Source: Nectonema munidae
Taxonomy: Eukaryota; Nematomorpha; Nectonematoida; Nectonematidae
Reading direction: 5' to 3'
DNA: 64,000 bases
NCBI GenBank assembly: GCA_030549495.1
Contig: JAUIRK010000179.1
Coordinates: forward strand, 1 to 64,000
In this document: positions 47,827-59,366 of the stretch, in pieces
How positions within the stretch are numbered: the first letter of the stretch is position 1
Layout of the letters: the number at the start of each line of letters is the position of its first letter
Made by a program: the position numbers and the translations under genes
Notes under the pieces: model-generated
Databases searched by the model: none
What the model was told of the DNA's origin: nothing
The model's input: the letters and a program-made list of their open reading frames with translations, nothing else

Positions 47827-48862
47827 GTTATTGCCAGGGTTGCGGAGTCGCACTTTTTGAGGTGGAGTCAGAGTCGTAAAAATTCTTCCGACACCGACTC
47901 CAGTTGAAAAAAGTCTATATTGTTCAAAGATTGAATATAGTTTTAGATTTAACAGAAAGAAACAGGCAATAAAACGACATGCTTCTTTTCATCACTTCAT
48001 CTTTTTGTGTATTATATTTCCTTACTCTTTGATTTTTATTTATTACATGCAGTGAAATGATATGACATTTGCATTTGTTTACGTTAATACTGTGTACATC
48101 TAGACTTTCTAAATAGGAAAGGAAGCAAAGCAATATTGTGTTTGTCTATGAATTTTGTCTTAATCATTCGAAAAATAGCATTATTTTTTGGAATTTGTTT
48201 TGATAGTTTCAAAGCATGGTAATCTTCAATAAATTTTTTTTGTAATGCAGGATTTTCATGGCATTATATCTGATACTTTTTAGCGAATTAAATGATAAGA
48301 ATCGTCTGCGAATCATTAAGTGGGATTAAAATTAAGGAATGTTTGCTAGACGCTATTCTTTTTTTAAAAATAACTCATAATAAATTCTCTTTTTCAATAC
48401 TTTTTTTGTGTTTATCATTAATATCATAAATTGTAGTATTAATAAAAAAGAATAGTAAAATTATAGATTCATACAAAAACTTAATTTTTAAAATTATGAA
48501 AGTTAAGTCATGTTATAATGGAATTATGTTAATAAATAAATCAAAAAATAAGAAAATCTGACAAAATAAATGTTTGTTGGATTTTGTTTTATTTAAAGTC
48601 GATATTAAAATATATATGTAGATTAGATTCCGAGTTGAAATACTAAAGTAGAAGTCAAATGATCATTTGTATAATAATCTTCATGTTAAGACATTTTCTC
48701 TTAACTAAAAATAGTCAATGATTTTTGGTATGCAGGAGTCGGATTTGGAGTCAGAGTCAAAACTCCTTATGTACGCCAGAGTCAGATGTATGTCGGAGTC
48801 GAAACTGCTTATGTACATGGAAGTCGGAAAACTATTTTCAACTTCATAACCCTGGTTATTGC
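47827..48862. mobile_element. Non-autonomous hAT element, 1.02 kb, with perfect target duplication
   Basis: Element 47835-48854 begins CAGGGTTGCGGAGTCG and ends CTTCATAACCCTG. A perfect 8-bp duplication GTTATTGC flanks it (47827-47834, 48855-48862). Clusters of GGAGTCGGA/GGAGTCAGAG-type motifs lie within 70 bp of the left end and 130 bp of the right end, as expected for subterminal transposase-binding repeats. No transposase frame was seen inside. The intact target duplication suggests a fairly young insertion. Confidence 0.88.
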
Positions 48863-49230
48863 ACAAAATAATCATTTAAAGTAAGGGCAGATTTCAGAGA
48901 GCTGGTCAACCAGATATTTTTTGGATATCTGGTACATCCCTAGTATATACTAGTCTGACAAGCCTAATAAGTTATGTGTATTAAAAATGGCATCTTGGAG
49001 AGACCACCCCTCCCTCTTCTCTAAAATTGATATATAGAGCAGGTTCTGTGAGCATCTCACAAAATAGATTAGAATTTAGAATATATTTTTAATTTATAAA
49101 TTTGCCATAACTTTTAACATTTTTATACAGTTGAATAAAAACAAGCAACTCTTAAGAATATATAAAAATTTCGAGGTTCTCATTGATATTATGTTTACCC
49201 AATTCTATTCTAAATACTAACCACAAGAAA
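48863..49230. other. No recognised feature
   Basis: AT-rich spacer of about 370 bp between two hAT elements; nothing else seen. Confidence 0.5.
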
Positions 49231-49888
49231 AGTAAGATCAGTGGTTATTAACCGAAGTGACACGCCCCATTAAGGGGCGGGAGCTCTAGTAATTTCTAAG
49301 TGGAGGCATCAGTCCTTAATAAAATTTTAAAAAATTCCGAAACGTGAGTAAATATTAGTAATTTTTGAAACAAATGCATAGATACCGTTTTGTCATTACT
49401 TATTTACAATCTGCTAATCTATTTTCTGTATTGAATAAGATATTCTGGATCAAATATCTTCCGTTTACCCTTTAGTCTCAAATAAGATTCTTCGAATTCT
49501 AACTATGTTCGGATCCAGATTGCTTTTTCTATGCTTGTTATTATCAAGAATAAGTATAGAAATATGCTTAATGTTGAAAGCGGTTTACGTTGTGCACTCT
49601 CTGGTATTCAATCAATAAAATACCCAGTTCGTAAAAACAAGGTCAAATATCTCACAAATAATAATCAAACAAAATGTAAAATATATTAATAATAATTACC
49701 TAAAAGTTATATCAGTACCTCACTAATTTGCATTCATTGTTAATAAAAAGAATATATTTTAAAAATATTTTTTATTTTTCTTGAAAATTTAGGAGGGAAT
49801 TAAATGTGGTTGCAAAGGGCCATAGAAAGAAAGATTTGCTCTTAAAGTGGGCGTGATGGTAAAAATGATGAGAGCCACTGAATTAGAT
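49231..49888. mobile_element. Non-autonomous hAT element, 642 bp
   Basis: Element 49239-49880 begins CAGTGGTTATTAACCGAAG and ends GAGAGCCACTG; CAGTGG ends with a following ACGCC segment occur on both sides in inverted orientation. Flanks AGTAAGAT and AATTAGAT match at six of eight positions, an aged 8-bp duplication. A GCCCC-ATTAA-GGGGC hairpin lies near 49264. No coding sequence. Confidence 0.65.
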
Positions 49889-51669
49889 GAAGTAGCTCTC
49901 AAAAATACACTGCTGTTTTTCTTCAGAATAAAAACCAGATAAGGCTATATTAATAATAATAATGTATCCTTACATTTTAAAAGATTTTATCAAACTATGC
50001 AATTTTTATTGAATTAAAAATCATTGGGTCAAATGGGACTTAATAATGGAAACAAAATATTTGGGCCATTAATTTGTCAATAAAATAATTTACTTAGAGC
50101 ATATAAATGGATCATCAGATATTAAAGTATTATAAGAGTCATAACCTATGCATACGATGTTAAAAACCAAAATAAAAATTTTGTTGCTTTACTTATTTAA
50201 GTTTTCAATACTTTTAACAAATGACCTTTCAGAGTTCACATCGTGTGTATTATTTCAAATTTATATGTTTAGAGATATACAAAATTTTGGACACAGTTAA
50301 TTTTTAGTATTTTTAAAAAATTAATTTATAAATTATGATAATACATTTTCAAACCAACTTTCACACCAAGATTTTTGAATATTTGAATCTGATTTTTCAG
50401 CCATTATTTTTTAGAGAAATTTGTAGCTTTTAGAGAATAAAAAATGGAAAATAGAAAAAAACTTCATTATTTTTGAAGCGTTGATGATCATAGAACTATT
50501 TTGAAACATGACTCTTCTAGAAATATCGTTTGCATTTATTTTACCTCTTTTTATTAAATTAATTTTGCAAAGTTTTTCAATGGTTGAGCTTTGTATCATC
50601 AATTTAAAAATTTTAATTTCATTTATTTTTTAATGGAATATTTTAAATTAGGTTATATTTTTTTGAAAATTTTTTTTCATAAGAGATTTTTTTAAAATTT
50701 TGATTGAAATTAGAAATATTTTTTAGGTATTTGATTTTGTCTATGAGAGATCTTTGGCGATTATTTCAAACAATTTTCTTAAAATACCATTTAGAGAGCA
50801 GAAAGTTTTAAACTTTATAAATCAGCCTAATTCGTTATTATTGTGTAATGTAGTGAGATATTCTTCATTGTGCAATATGAGTATTATTTCCTAAATAAAC
50901 ATTGATTTAAACTACTTTCGGTATATAATATTAAGAAAATGTTTATTTAAAAAATATTGGTATTTAGATATACGGCTTTTATACTTAATCCCTTTATAAC
51001 ATAACGATAAGTAATATGGCATACAACATAATGAACTGCATTTTTGTGTCACACACGATGGTTTTGATAAATCTTTAACTTCATAATATCAACTAACTAC
51101 TTTCGATATATTTTATAGCTTTAGATTTAGATCAGATGGACTCCAGAACACGATTAGCTAAAAATCAAACCTTATTTCAATACTAAGTCCGGTACTGAAC
51201 CAACACTTCCCGTGAATTTTTAGTGAGCTTTATTCTATTAACCAAAAATATAAGCATATCAAATTATCTGTACTGTAACTGCATGAGTTTAAATTCCCTT
51301 TTTGTCAGTGTAAAGTTTTGAAAATTTGAACTGCATCGCAATGAAATTGTTTCACTGTGACTGCACCAAGATATAACGATAAAGTAACCAGAATCCGCGA
51401 TGTTCCTCCTTAACTTTCAGATATAAGTTGATAATTTTTTTTATATGTTGGTCTTCTTTTTTCTCCTGTTTCAAAATGGACTACAATTTAATTTTAAATA
51501 AATATCCTCCTGAGGTTTATGATTTTTTTTTCATAAATTTTTTAAAATGTATTATATATATATGATAATTTTTGCTTTAAAATTTTTTTATATATTAATA
51601 TAATGTTTATTAGTTGAGTTTTGCACCGTGACTTTATCTTACAGTTTGTTAAAAATTAAACTAATCAGT
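49889..51669. other. No recognised gene
   Basis: About 1.8 kb of very AT-rich sequence without a supported gene, RNA or bounded repeat. The short frames here use low-complexity codons and have no homologue I recognise. Confidence 0.5.
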
Positions 51670-51815
51670 TAAAGGTACCGTGGAGTGTTTTTATCTAGAA
51701 GGCCATTGCGCCGTTTGAATTAAACTATGAGGAAAGTAGGCTTGATGCGGGATCGAATTCAAGAACTTGAATTATCGAAACCCAGTATCTAACCATCCTT
51801 ACTCACGCCTCCATC
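51670..51815 (-). mobile_element. tRNA-derived SINE, family B (copy 2)
   Basis: Second copy of the family at 43550-43735. It shares TTATCTAGAAGG, AAACTATGAGG and GATCGAATTCAAGAACT in the same order, with a box-B-like motif on the minus strand. It is considerably diverged from copy 1, so the family is old. Confidence 0.5.
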
Positions 51816-52294
51816 ACCAGATGTATTTATTGAAAAAATTTCGACTATAGTCTTAGTTCTTCTTGTTTTTAATAATTTCTACTTTTATTTCTTACAAAAT
51901 CTATATGCATATAGAAAAAGGAAACTTCTAAATTTGTATTTGTATCCAAAAGCATGATGAATTTAAAAAGTGCGTTCGTATGGGGAAAGGAATGAACAAT
52001 TTAAATTCATATTGTCTTTAACTAAAGTAAAACATGGAAAACTCTTTCAAATGCTAATCCTATTAACATTTTAAAAACCAAATTTGAAAAATTAATTTTT
52101 GAATATCAAAAATATTTCTGAAATAGTTAACTAAGATATTCAAATAACACTGCTTACAACTTTAAAAGATTATTTTAAGTAGTTTCTCTCATGTTTGCTG
52201 AACTTTCCTTGTTCTTTCAAAGACTTTATTAGATATTACTTTAGGTCAGGGGCGCTGCCCTCTAACTTCCTTTCGTGCCCCTTCCAAAAAAGAA

Positions 52295-54543
52295 CCTGCT
52301 ACTAGGGTTGCCAGATATTGAGTTAAAAAAATTCAGAGAAAGCCTGAGGTGCAAATTTTGACTAATATCTATAAAAAATTAACACAACAAAAAAGATGGG
52401 AATAAATTATTCTTTTATTCAAATCAATTGTATTTATACGAAGAAGAAATATTCCTCAAAAGATCTTTACTTTTGGTTTTGAAGAAGGTATTTATAAAAA
52501 TCACAAGTCAACTTTCTAAAATTATAGTTAACAATAAGAATGCTTTTTACAGTTTCAATTGATAATTTGTTTCTATAAATCAGTCCATTGATTTTCCATC
52601 AGGGAAAAAATTCTCCACATTTGCATTATGCGTCTGGATTCCAAAAACGTGATTTTCAATAATTTTGAAATTTTTTCTAAAAAACACACCTTTATGAAAA
52701 ACTCTGTCCATTTTTCGTTTGTTGTTAAAAGTTTGAAATCAGACTTTTCTATTTCTTTTAAATATTTTTTCCAACACAAAAATTGATCAAATAAAGAATT
52801 TAAATAAGAAAAACCCTCAGAGTAAAACTTTCTAACATCTCTCAAAAAATTATTGTATAAAGTATTAAACTCTTCTTTAAGTTTTTTTTCTATCAAAGAT
52901 TTAACTTTTAAGGGTAAAAATTTTTCATTTAAACGTTGTTTAAGAGAATTTATAACTGAAGAAAATACTTTGTAGTTATTAACAACAGTATTAGTTGATT
53001 TTTTATTTTCGCAACAAAAGTTTGAAACAAAGATGCCAGAGAATGAACTAGGCACAAATAAACTTCGCACAAAAGGTTTGCAAAAAATGCTTTAACAGTG
53101 GTTGGATTGTTCTGAGACTGAAAATATTATTTTAAAGTTGGAAACAAATCCATAATTCTTTCTATAGCCGGAAATAAAGAAAGCCATCTTGTTTTAATGA
53201 AAGAAACAATATGTTTAAACTCTAAATCAACAAAATCACCGAACTTTTTTTAATTTTTCAGTTCTCACAGTATATGTATGAAAATAAAGGAAAAATTTTC
53301 ATTACAATTGTTTCAATATCAATTTCCAAAGAATCAAAAGCTTTATGAATAGCGTTATTTAAAATATGTGCTGGACAATCAAATGAAACTAAATTAATGT
53401 TTTCGAAATAGTTCTTCAACTTAAAATAAACATTCTTTTCTCCATTATCGTTTTTCCTCCAAACATTGTATTGCAATTATCAGCAGTGAAAGAAATAGAC
53501 TTATTTCTGATGCCGAATTTTTCAAGTGTTTGCACAATATAATTAATTATTGTGTTAGCCTTTTCATTTTCAAGACTGCAGGAGTCTGTATTTCAATTAA
53601 TTTTGAAAAAATACTTTCTTCCCAATCAAAGTATTGAACTACCAGTGGGACTATTTTTGATTAATAGTGGTTACTAGTATCAACAGCTATCTCAGAAACT
53701 CAATTTCCTTCCTTTTTATAGCACTTAAACCAATTTTTAGTATATGAGGAGCAAAAACTTTGGTAATGATATAAGTAGTTTTTGTTCTACAACAAAAAAA
53801 TTGTTTTACTCTTTCAGAATCTGAGCTTGTCTTAACAATGAAGAAATACAACCCATTGTTCTGAAACTAACTCCATGTTTAAAACTAGAGCGCCTTCAAC
53901 AGTGGATTTTAAAATATTTGCTGTTCATTATTTTCTAATCCGTCGAATTTCAACTGGGTAGTAGAACACTGTAAAGCATTTTTGTGTTTATTTGTATTAA
54001 CGTGTTTCTTTAAATCTCCACTGCTTTTATTACTGATAGAAATAAATATCGAATTACAAATCAAACATTTAACTTTATTTTTGTTACGACCTTCTTTAAA
54101 AAAAGGATATCTCTTTGCAAGGGTTTGATTAAAAAACACTTTCTTTTATGCATAGGAAAAATCTATAATCTAAATTTCAAATGGGAAGTTATTTCTTTAA
54201 AAATTTTGAAATTCAGAAAAAATATAGAAAAATTTTCAAAAATTATTAAAACAAAAAAATCCAGACATTTTAACTTTTGAAAAAATAACGGACAAAAAAT
54301 TCTTTTTATTTTTTTTAATTTTATTTTAGTTGTCGGTATCGCATCCATAGGAAATCTGAGGATTTCTTCCTATGGAAGAATAATTTTCCATAGCTGGACA
54401 GATGGTAAGGATTGTCACGATCGGAATCGAACCCAGACCATCTGGATTAAGACTACGCTCCTACCACTAGACCATCTGCCGATTTTTCAGAAAAATGCGC
54501 ATTCGTCCGAAAAAACCGGACGTCTGATTACCCTGCCTGTTAC
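52295..54543 (-). mobile_element. hAT transposon with BED-finger transposase, broken
   Basis: The element is 52303-54535. Left end TAGGGTTGCCAGATA and right end (reverse complement) CAGGGTAATCAGACG are related; flanks CCTGCTAC and CCTGTTAC form an 8-bp duplication with one mismatch. The transposase runs 54139 to 52467 on the minus strand. It has a BED zinc finger (VKCLICNSIFISI...LKKHVNTNKHKN) at 54070-53970, a core block VSFDCPAHILNNAIHKAFDS at about 53390, and a C-terminal dimerisation block (MWRIFSLMENQW) near 52600 that continues in another frame to LQNQK-stop. At least four frameshifts or stops separate these. A SINE sits between the transposase start and the right end. Confidence 0.85.
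54301..54480 (-). mobile_element. tRNA-derived SINE, family A, inside a hAT element
   Basis: On the minus strand the head starts GGCAGATGGTCTAGTGGTAG (box A) and carries a perfect box B, GGTTCGATTCC. A CATCTGTCC segment can pair with GGCAGATG as an acceptor stem, but about 11 extra bases lie between the T arm and that strand, so this is not a standard tRNA gene. A hairpin follows (CCATAGGAA...TTCCTATGG), then an A-rich tail (AAAATAAAATTAAAAAAAAT) at about 54301-54330. The head resembles Glu/Asp/Gly tRNAs. No target duplication was clear. Confidence 0.6.
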
Positions 54544-54776
54544 ATATACGATGTATTGCTTATATAAAAATGCATAGTGGTATGGTGATCAAATGATCTA
54601 CTTAGGCTTGCTTTTGAAATACTAGATATGCTAAATTTCGACATCATAAACCGGTTTAGAGATTATAATATAAAACCTTGGGAATCTTTTAAAACTCTAA
54701 GCTTGGGTATTACTACTTTCTTAACGCTGAAAAACTAGAACATCTACTATGCTTTATAAAAACGATACCTTTGACT

Positions 54777-54975
54777 CAGGGGAGCACATCCTTAAAATTA
54801 TTGGGGGGGGGGCGAATTTTTTTTTTGCAATTTTCAAAATTACTGGTTTGGAAATACCACGGGAGACCAAATATTCAGGCAATCCTTTAAAATAGAGTTT
54901 ACACAGCGCATACGTGAATTTATAAGACTACTTTATATTTTTTATTCAAAATTGATGAAATTTAAAAACTTAATA
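54777..54975 (+). mobile_element. Left end of a hAT element related to the 7648 MITE
   Basis: It starts CAGGGGAGCACATCC and follows the left 200 bp of the MITE at 7648/33615 closely (AAAATTATTG, GGAAATACCACGGGAGACC, TTATAAGACTACTTTATAT). It then diverges. A matching right end was not found; CTACGCTACTG near 55686 is a weak candidate. It may be one end of a longer family member. Confidence 0.65.
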
Positions 54976-57900
54976 ATACTAATGGAGAATTTGAGAGAGG
55001 AGAAGAGAGGGAATGAAATGATGAAATGAGCCAGCTGTTTGGATGAAAATGATGGAAAAAGGGTTTGAGTGACAGAAAAGCGGAAAGAGATATTGAGTGA
55101 AATGATATGAAAATTTTAAGCATGTCCCACTGGTATTCATGGTATGTAATTTAAAAAATGGAGCAAACGTGAAATCTTTTTACGAAAATTATTTAAATAC
55201 AAAATCGAGTGAGTTTAATTTAGAAATAAAAACTGATATTTCTAAAAAAATTATTATTTTTGTTTCAACGTTAGGTCAGGCGGATATTTTAAAACAAATT
55301 TTTATAATAGCTCTGACCGCAGGATATTTGAGTGCGATAATTCCATAAGAGAATATCAGTTGACTTTACTACATTTTGAAAATAAATTTGCCATAAGTAT
55401 TACGCTTGATGAATTTATTAAAAAATGGGTTTTGAAACCTAAAAAATTGCCAATAACATTGTAAAATTCATTTTGCACCTAAGTTTTCAACAATAAGTCT
55501 TCAAAAAATGCATTGTTTTCAATGATTTAATTTTAGTTATATAATTTTTTAGAATAATTTTTTTTATATTTCACATGAGAATTTAACTTTATGTATATAC
55601 TTGATAGATAAAGCCTTAAAAACTCGTAAATTTATGTGCCTCCTTAAAATTTTATTTTCACCCTTGCGTCAAATTCCTCGCTACGCTACTGTTCCAAAAC
55701 CTCATGAGGTTGTACACGGGAGACAACCCCTCATAATTTTGAGTCACTGTGATCTTCCAAACCCTGAAAAAGGATGAAGACATCCAATAACCTCTCATAA
55801 TTTTATTCACTATAATGAACATATTATTAGCATTTACTTAGAATTTTCTGTGTGTTCAATTTGATACTTTTTAAGATTAAATTTGCTCCATCTATGAATT
55901 GATATAATAGCAAAGGGGAGACTACGGTGTATGGATCATTGTGCTATTCGATTACACATTATAATACAGTATAGATAGAATTTCCCGCATATTTAATTTG
56001 ATACTTTATTATTTTAAAGTTTACTGCGTGTTTGATTTGATATAATAAAAATGGGGATACAATGGGATCAAAGTCATTGTGTTTTTGAATATTCAAACTA
56101 CATATTGCTACCATATATCTAAATTGAAAAGGGGTAGATAGGCAATTTTAATGATCTATATATTATTGGTACTATAATGCAGTATTCGAGTGTTAAAAAA
56201 AGTATAGTATATTTTCTATTCCAACCTTGCTAAAAATAAGAGATTAAAATCTACTTTTTTTCATTAACTTCCACTTCATTGATATGATATTGCAAATTTG
56301 AGCTATATTTGATCGGAGGCATAATGTAGGCTGCAATTTGAACAAGAGCCCATACATTTTTCAGCGAGACAAATATTTATTATAACACATAACTATATTA
56401 AAAAGTATTCTCTATAATTTAAGGCTTAAAAGCTTTATCCTTGATTACTGTAACTAAAAGAGTTAAATTTATGTAATAGAATACGCAAGTTAGGAAAATG
56501 TGTATTGTGAGTTACTGCCAACATTATATGCTTAACTTGATGGTATTTTAAAATAAATAGTAATAAAATAGCGAAAAATAGTTTTCTTCATTATTTTATT
56601 TTTCTACAGTAGGGTTTATTGAGTTCGTGGTCAAAATATTAAAACCACCTAAAAAGTTTGAATGTATGAAGAAGTAAAATGTTGTTGAAATTCTATTTGA
56701 AAACTGGGAGCAACAACTTTTTAATGAAATCTCATTTATCTGTACTGATCAAAGAGAATATCTTTGAAATGACTTTGCAGAAACCTTAATATATTTTTTC
56801 AAGAGCAAAGTCTAGAAGAGTCATTAGAAGACAAAAGATTCATTATTGAATTAATTTAGAATAAAATATTTGAACATAGAAGAAATTCTAGAGATACGTT
56901 AATTACACACTTCCTTAATTCAAATTATATGCTTAATTAGCTTTATTTTTTGAGGTTTAAAATGATAAAAAATATTTTTTATATAATGAGGATAATAAAA
57001 TTGTTTGTATTTGAGTTACTTCTCTCTATTGAGACGATCTTTCTTTTAACACCACTTGACGCGTTCCTGACAGATCTCAATAGAGAGAGGCTTTTTCTCT
57101 ATCCATATTGAATAGTATAATAATCCATTGCTCACGTATGAAGATAACATTATCAGACATTAATGTAGATGTATTATGAATTATGCCGTGCATAATTATT
57201 TGATATTATTTTACTAGTTTCATTGCTTCAGATGTAGAGGTAAGAATATCAAGGTCATTGTGAGTGATTAATAGCCATCACTTTTAGCCTTGATCTTATT
57301 TTTTCAATTCGACATTTTTATAGAAGGTTTAGTGTTTGTATTTTAGTTCTAGTATTTGAATTAATTATGCTTACATCTTATAAATTTTTTATATATAGAT
57401 ATAGGATGCGTCAATATAGGATGTGTCTTTCGAACTTCTCAAGTTTGACACTAAAATTCCGTCTATAGCTTAGTACAGGCGGTGGTAATTTTGTTTTATC
57501 GATGAAAGTATTCATCGCTACTTTTACCTTATAATAATTTTGAATTCATACAAATTATAGCACGTTTTATTGCTATACTCCTCTAGCTCAAATTTTATTA
57601 TTGTAGCTTTTCTTGAACAGAATCTTCGTGCAAATTATTGAGATAGTTTCGCTATTTTTATCGCTGATAATGATGACGTAGATACTAGAATACAGAAATT
57701 AATAATTATTTTATACAAAAATGCATTTCGAATGATCTTATTATCTCTAGACCTAATCTGACACCAGTGTCCTGATTCTCAGCTTGTCTTTTTCATCACC
57801 CCACTTAAACCTCTTCCATTTTTTTGCCTCCACGATATTTTAACTCTTAGGACCAGTATAGCAAGAAATGAAAATCGTTTGTCTAATATATTAAATTCTA

Positions 57901-58366
57901 TTGAAAAAGAAAACAGATGATTAGTCTAGAAAATTTTGGTCCCCGAAGGGTTTATTGAATTTAATGCGATTTAATTGGCAAATTTGATATTTTTGGGTAT
58001 AATAAAATGGTTTGAAAAATTTCAATAAAGGAATATATAATTTTATTTCCTCTCATTTACGCCTCATATAAATATTAATATCTTAAATGTCTCATGCTAA
58101 AAGTCAAAGGGTTTTTTTAGAGGATAAGAGAATTAGACATAAAATACTTTAGTTTTGTGTCTTTATATATTTTTCTAGTACTATAAGATAAAATACAGAT
58201 AATACGGAGATGGGCTTTCAACTATTTTTGAGAAAATTTTACACACTTTGAAATATTTTTCCCAATAATAAGCACTTAACTTATTTTGTGAAAACCTTAC
58301 TAAGTTTTTATTAACGTAAGTATACAATATAACATTTTTTTAAATATTTTATTTTTTTTACGATAG
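54976..58366. other. No supported gene; upstream of GTPBP-like exons
   Basis: About 3.4 kb of mostly AT-rich sequence. A plus frame at 55139-55348, continuing loosely as FENKFAISITLDEFIKKWVL near 55375-55435, looks coding-like but is unrecognised and may belong to the hAT relative at its left. A short inverted repeat (CTCTCTATTGAGA and TCTCAATAGAGAG) lies at about 57032-57094. A GAG/GTAAGA donor at 57239 could end an earlier GTPBP-like exon (SDVE), but that cannot be confirmed. Confidence 0.45.
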
Positions 58367-58393
58367 AAAGAAGAAGGAAATCAAGAATATAAG
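58367..58393 (+). CDS. GTPBP1/GTPBP2: GTPBP1/2-like micro-exon
   Basis: This 27-nt exon (nine codons, phase 0 at both ends) encodes KEEGNQEYK. It has an acceptor with a T-run (TTTTTTTACGATAG) and donor AAG/GTAAGA. It matches the family segment EDGNIEYK that directly precedes LKLV, the start of the next exon. So small an exon is easily missed by gene finders. The match to the family and the preserved phase on both sides support it. Earlier exons were not identified. Confidence 0.7.
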
Positions 58394-59239
58394 GTAAGAT
58401 ATTTTTCAATCAAGCCTTTATTTGACTAACTTATTTTTTAGTGTTCTTATTATTCTCTTACTCCCCAAACGTTATATTTCTATCATTCTAATAGTTCAAT
58501 CCCAATCTTGAATTAACAGATGTTAATTTAAATTCAGATATTAATGAATAAGCTAAATACTAGTCATTCTATTCTTTTTTATAACTTGAATTCTAAAATC
58601 ACAGCCTAGCTAAATTAGAAATTCTAATAAATGACATACATATACTATATTAAAGTTTTAATCGTTTTTGAAGAAAAAAATGTGTCTTTGGGATTAAATG
58701 GGTTAAAAAACCCAAATAATATGGTCTTAAAAATGTAGATTTTCTTTTACATAGACTTCAAAAATGCGACCTAATTCTTTAAACATCAGAATATTATAGC
58801 ATATTATTTCTTTTTTTTTAGTAATATCAATTTTAAAGTGATATCTTTTCTCTTATGATTTCTCAACCTGGATGGCCAAGTCCCCCTTAGTATGATATAT
58901 TAAATGCATAGTAACCCTTGAAATTCCTCAAATTTTTAAATGATAGTATGATGCCAATTGCCCCTTCGCCTAAATCATAAAATAGGACTTTAGCATAATA
59001 TAGTTGAAAGATATGTAAAAATTAATTAAAAATATATTCCTGAAAAGTTGCTTTTATCGATTCCTCATTATTTTGCTGGTATCAGAGTAGATGGGGGTTT
59101 CTTTCTTACTTTTTTCATATCCTTGAGATATTTTCTTGTATGATAGAGAAGACATTGACAGCATCAACCTTATATATTCTATACTAACCTAAATTTAAAT
59201 GCCCTTCTTTATCCAAAAAAAAAACTTTTTTTTGTTTAG

Positions 59240-59366
59240 TTGAAACTTGTGAAATTATCTTTAAATCGAAGAGAGCAACTAACAACACAACTTAAGTGGC
59301 GCCTTCAGGAAGGAAATGGAAGTGCCATGTACCTATTTGGTCTCAAAGATTCAGGAGATTTAATTG
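59240..59366 (+). CDS. GTPBP1/GTPBP2: GTPBP1/2-like exon
   Basis: This 127-nt exon lies between acceptor TTTTTTTTGTTTAG and donor ATTG/GTGATC. It reads LKLVKLSLNRREQLTTQLKW then RLQEGNGSAMYLFGL and KDSGDLIG, tracking the N-terminal domain of GTPBP1/GTPBP2 (LKLVNPSQYRFEHLVTQMKW-RLQEGRGEAVYQIGVEDNG-LVG). These proteins are translation-factor-like GTPases linked to rescue of stalled ribosomes. The Gly codon is split across the intron (G|GA). The exon precedes the GTP-binding domain. Confidence 0.9.

Noticed and set aside
49889-51669. Short frames in AT-rich sequence
   Set aside because: Lys/Asn/Ile/Phe-rich translations typical of chance frames in about 75% AT DNA; no start context, splice signals or domain.
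54397-54480. Functional tRNA gene
   Set aside because: The T stem has mismatches and about 11 extra bases precede the acceptor strand; the A-rich tail points to a SINE.
57231-57239. Very short putative GTPBP-like exon (cag/ATGTAGAG/gtaag)
   Set aside because: Nine bases or fewer between candidate sites, and nothing upstream confirms it; only the donor is convincing.
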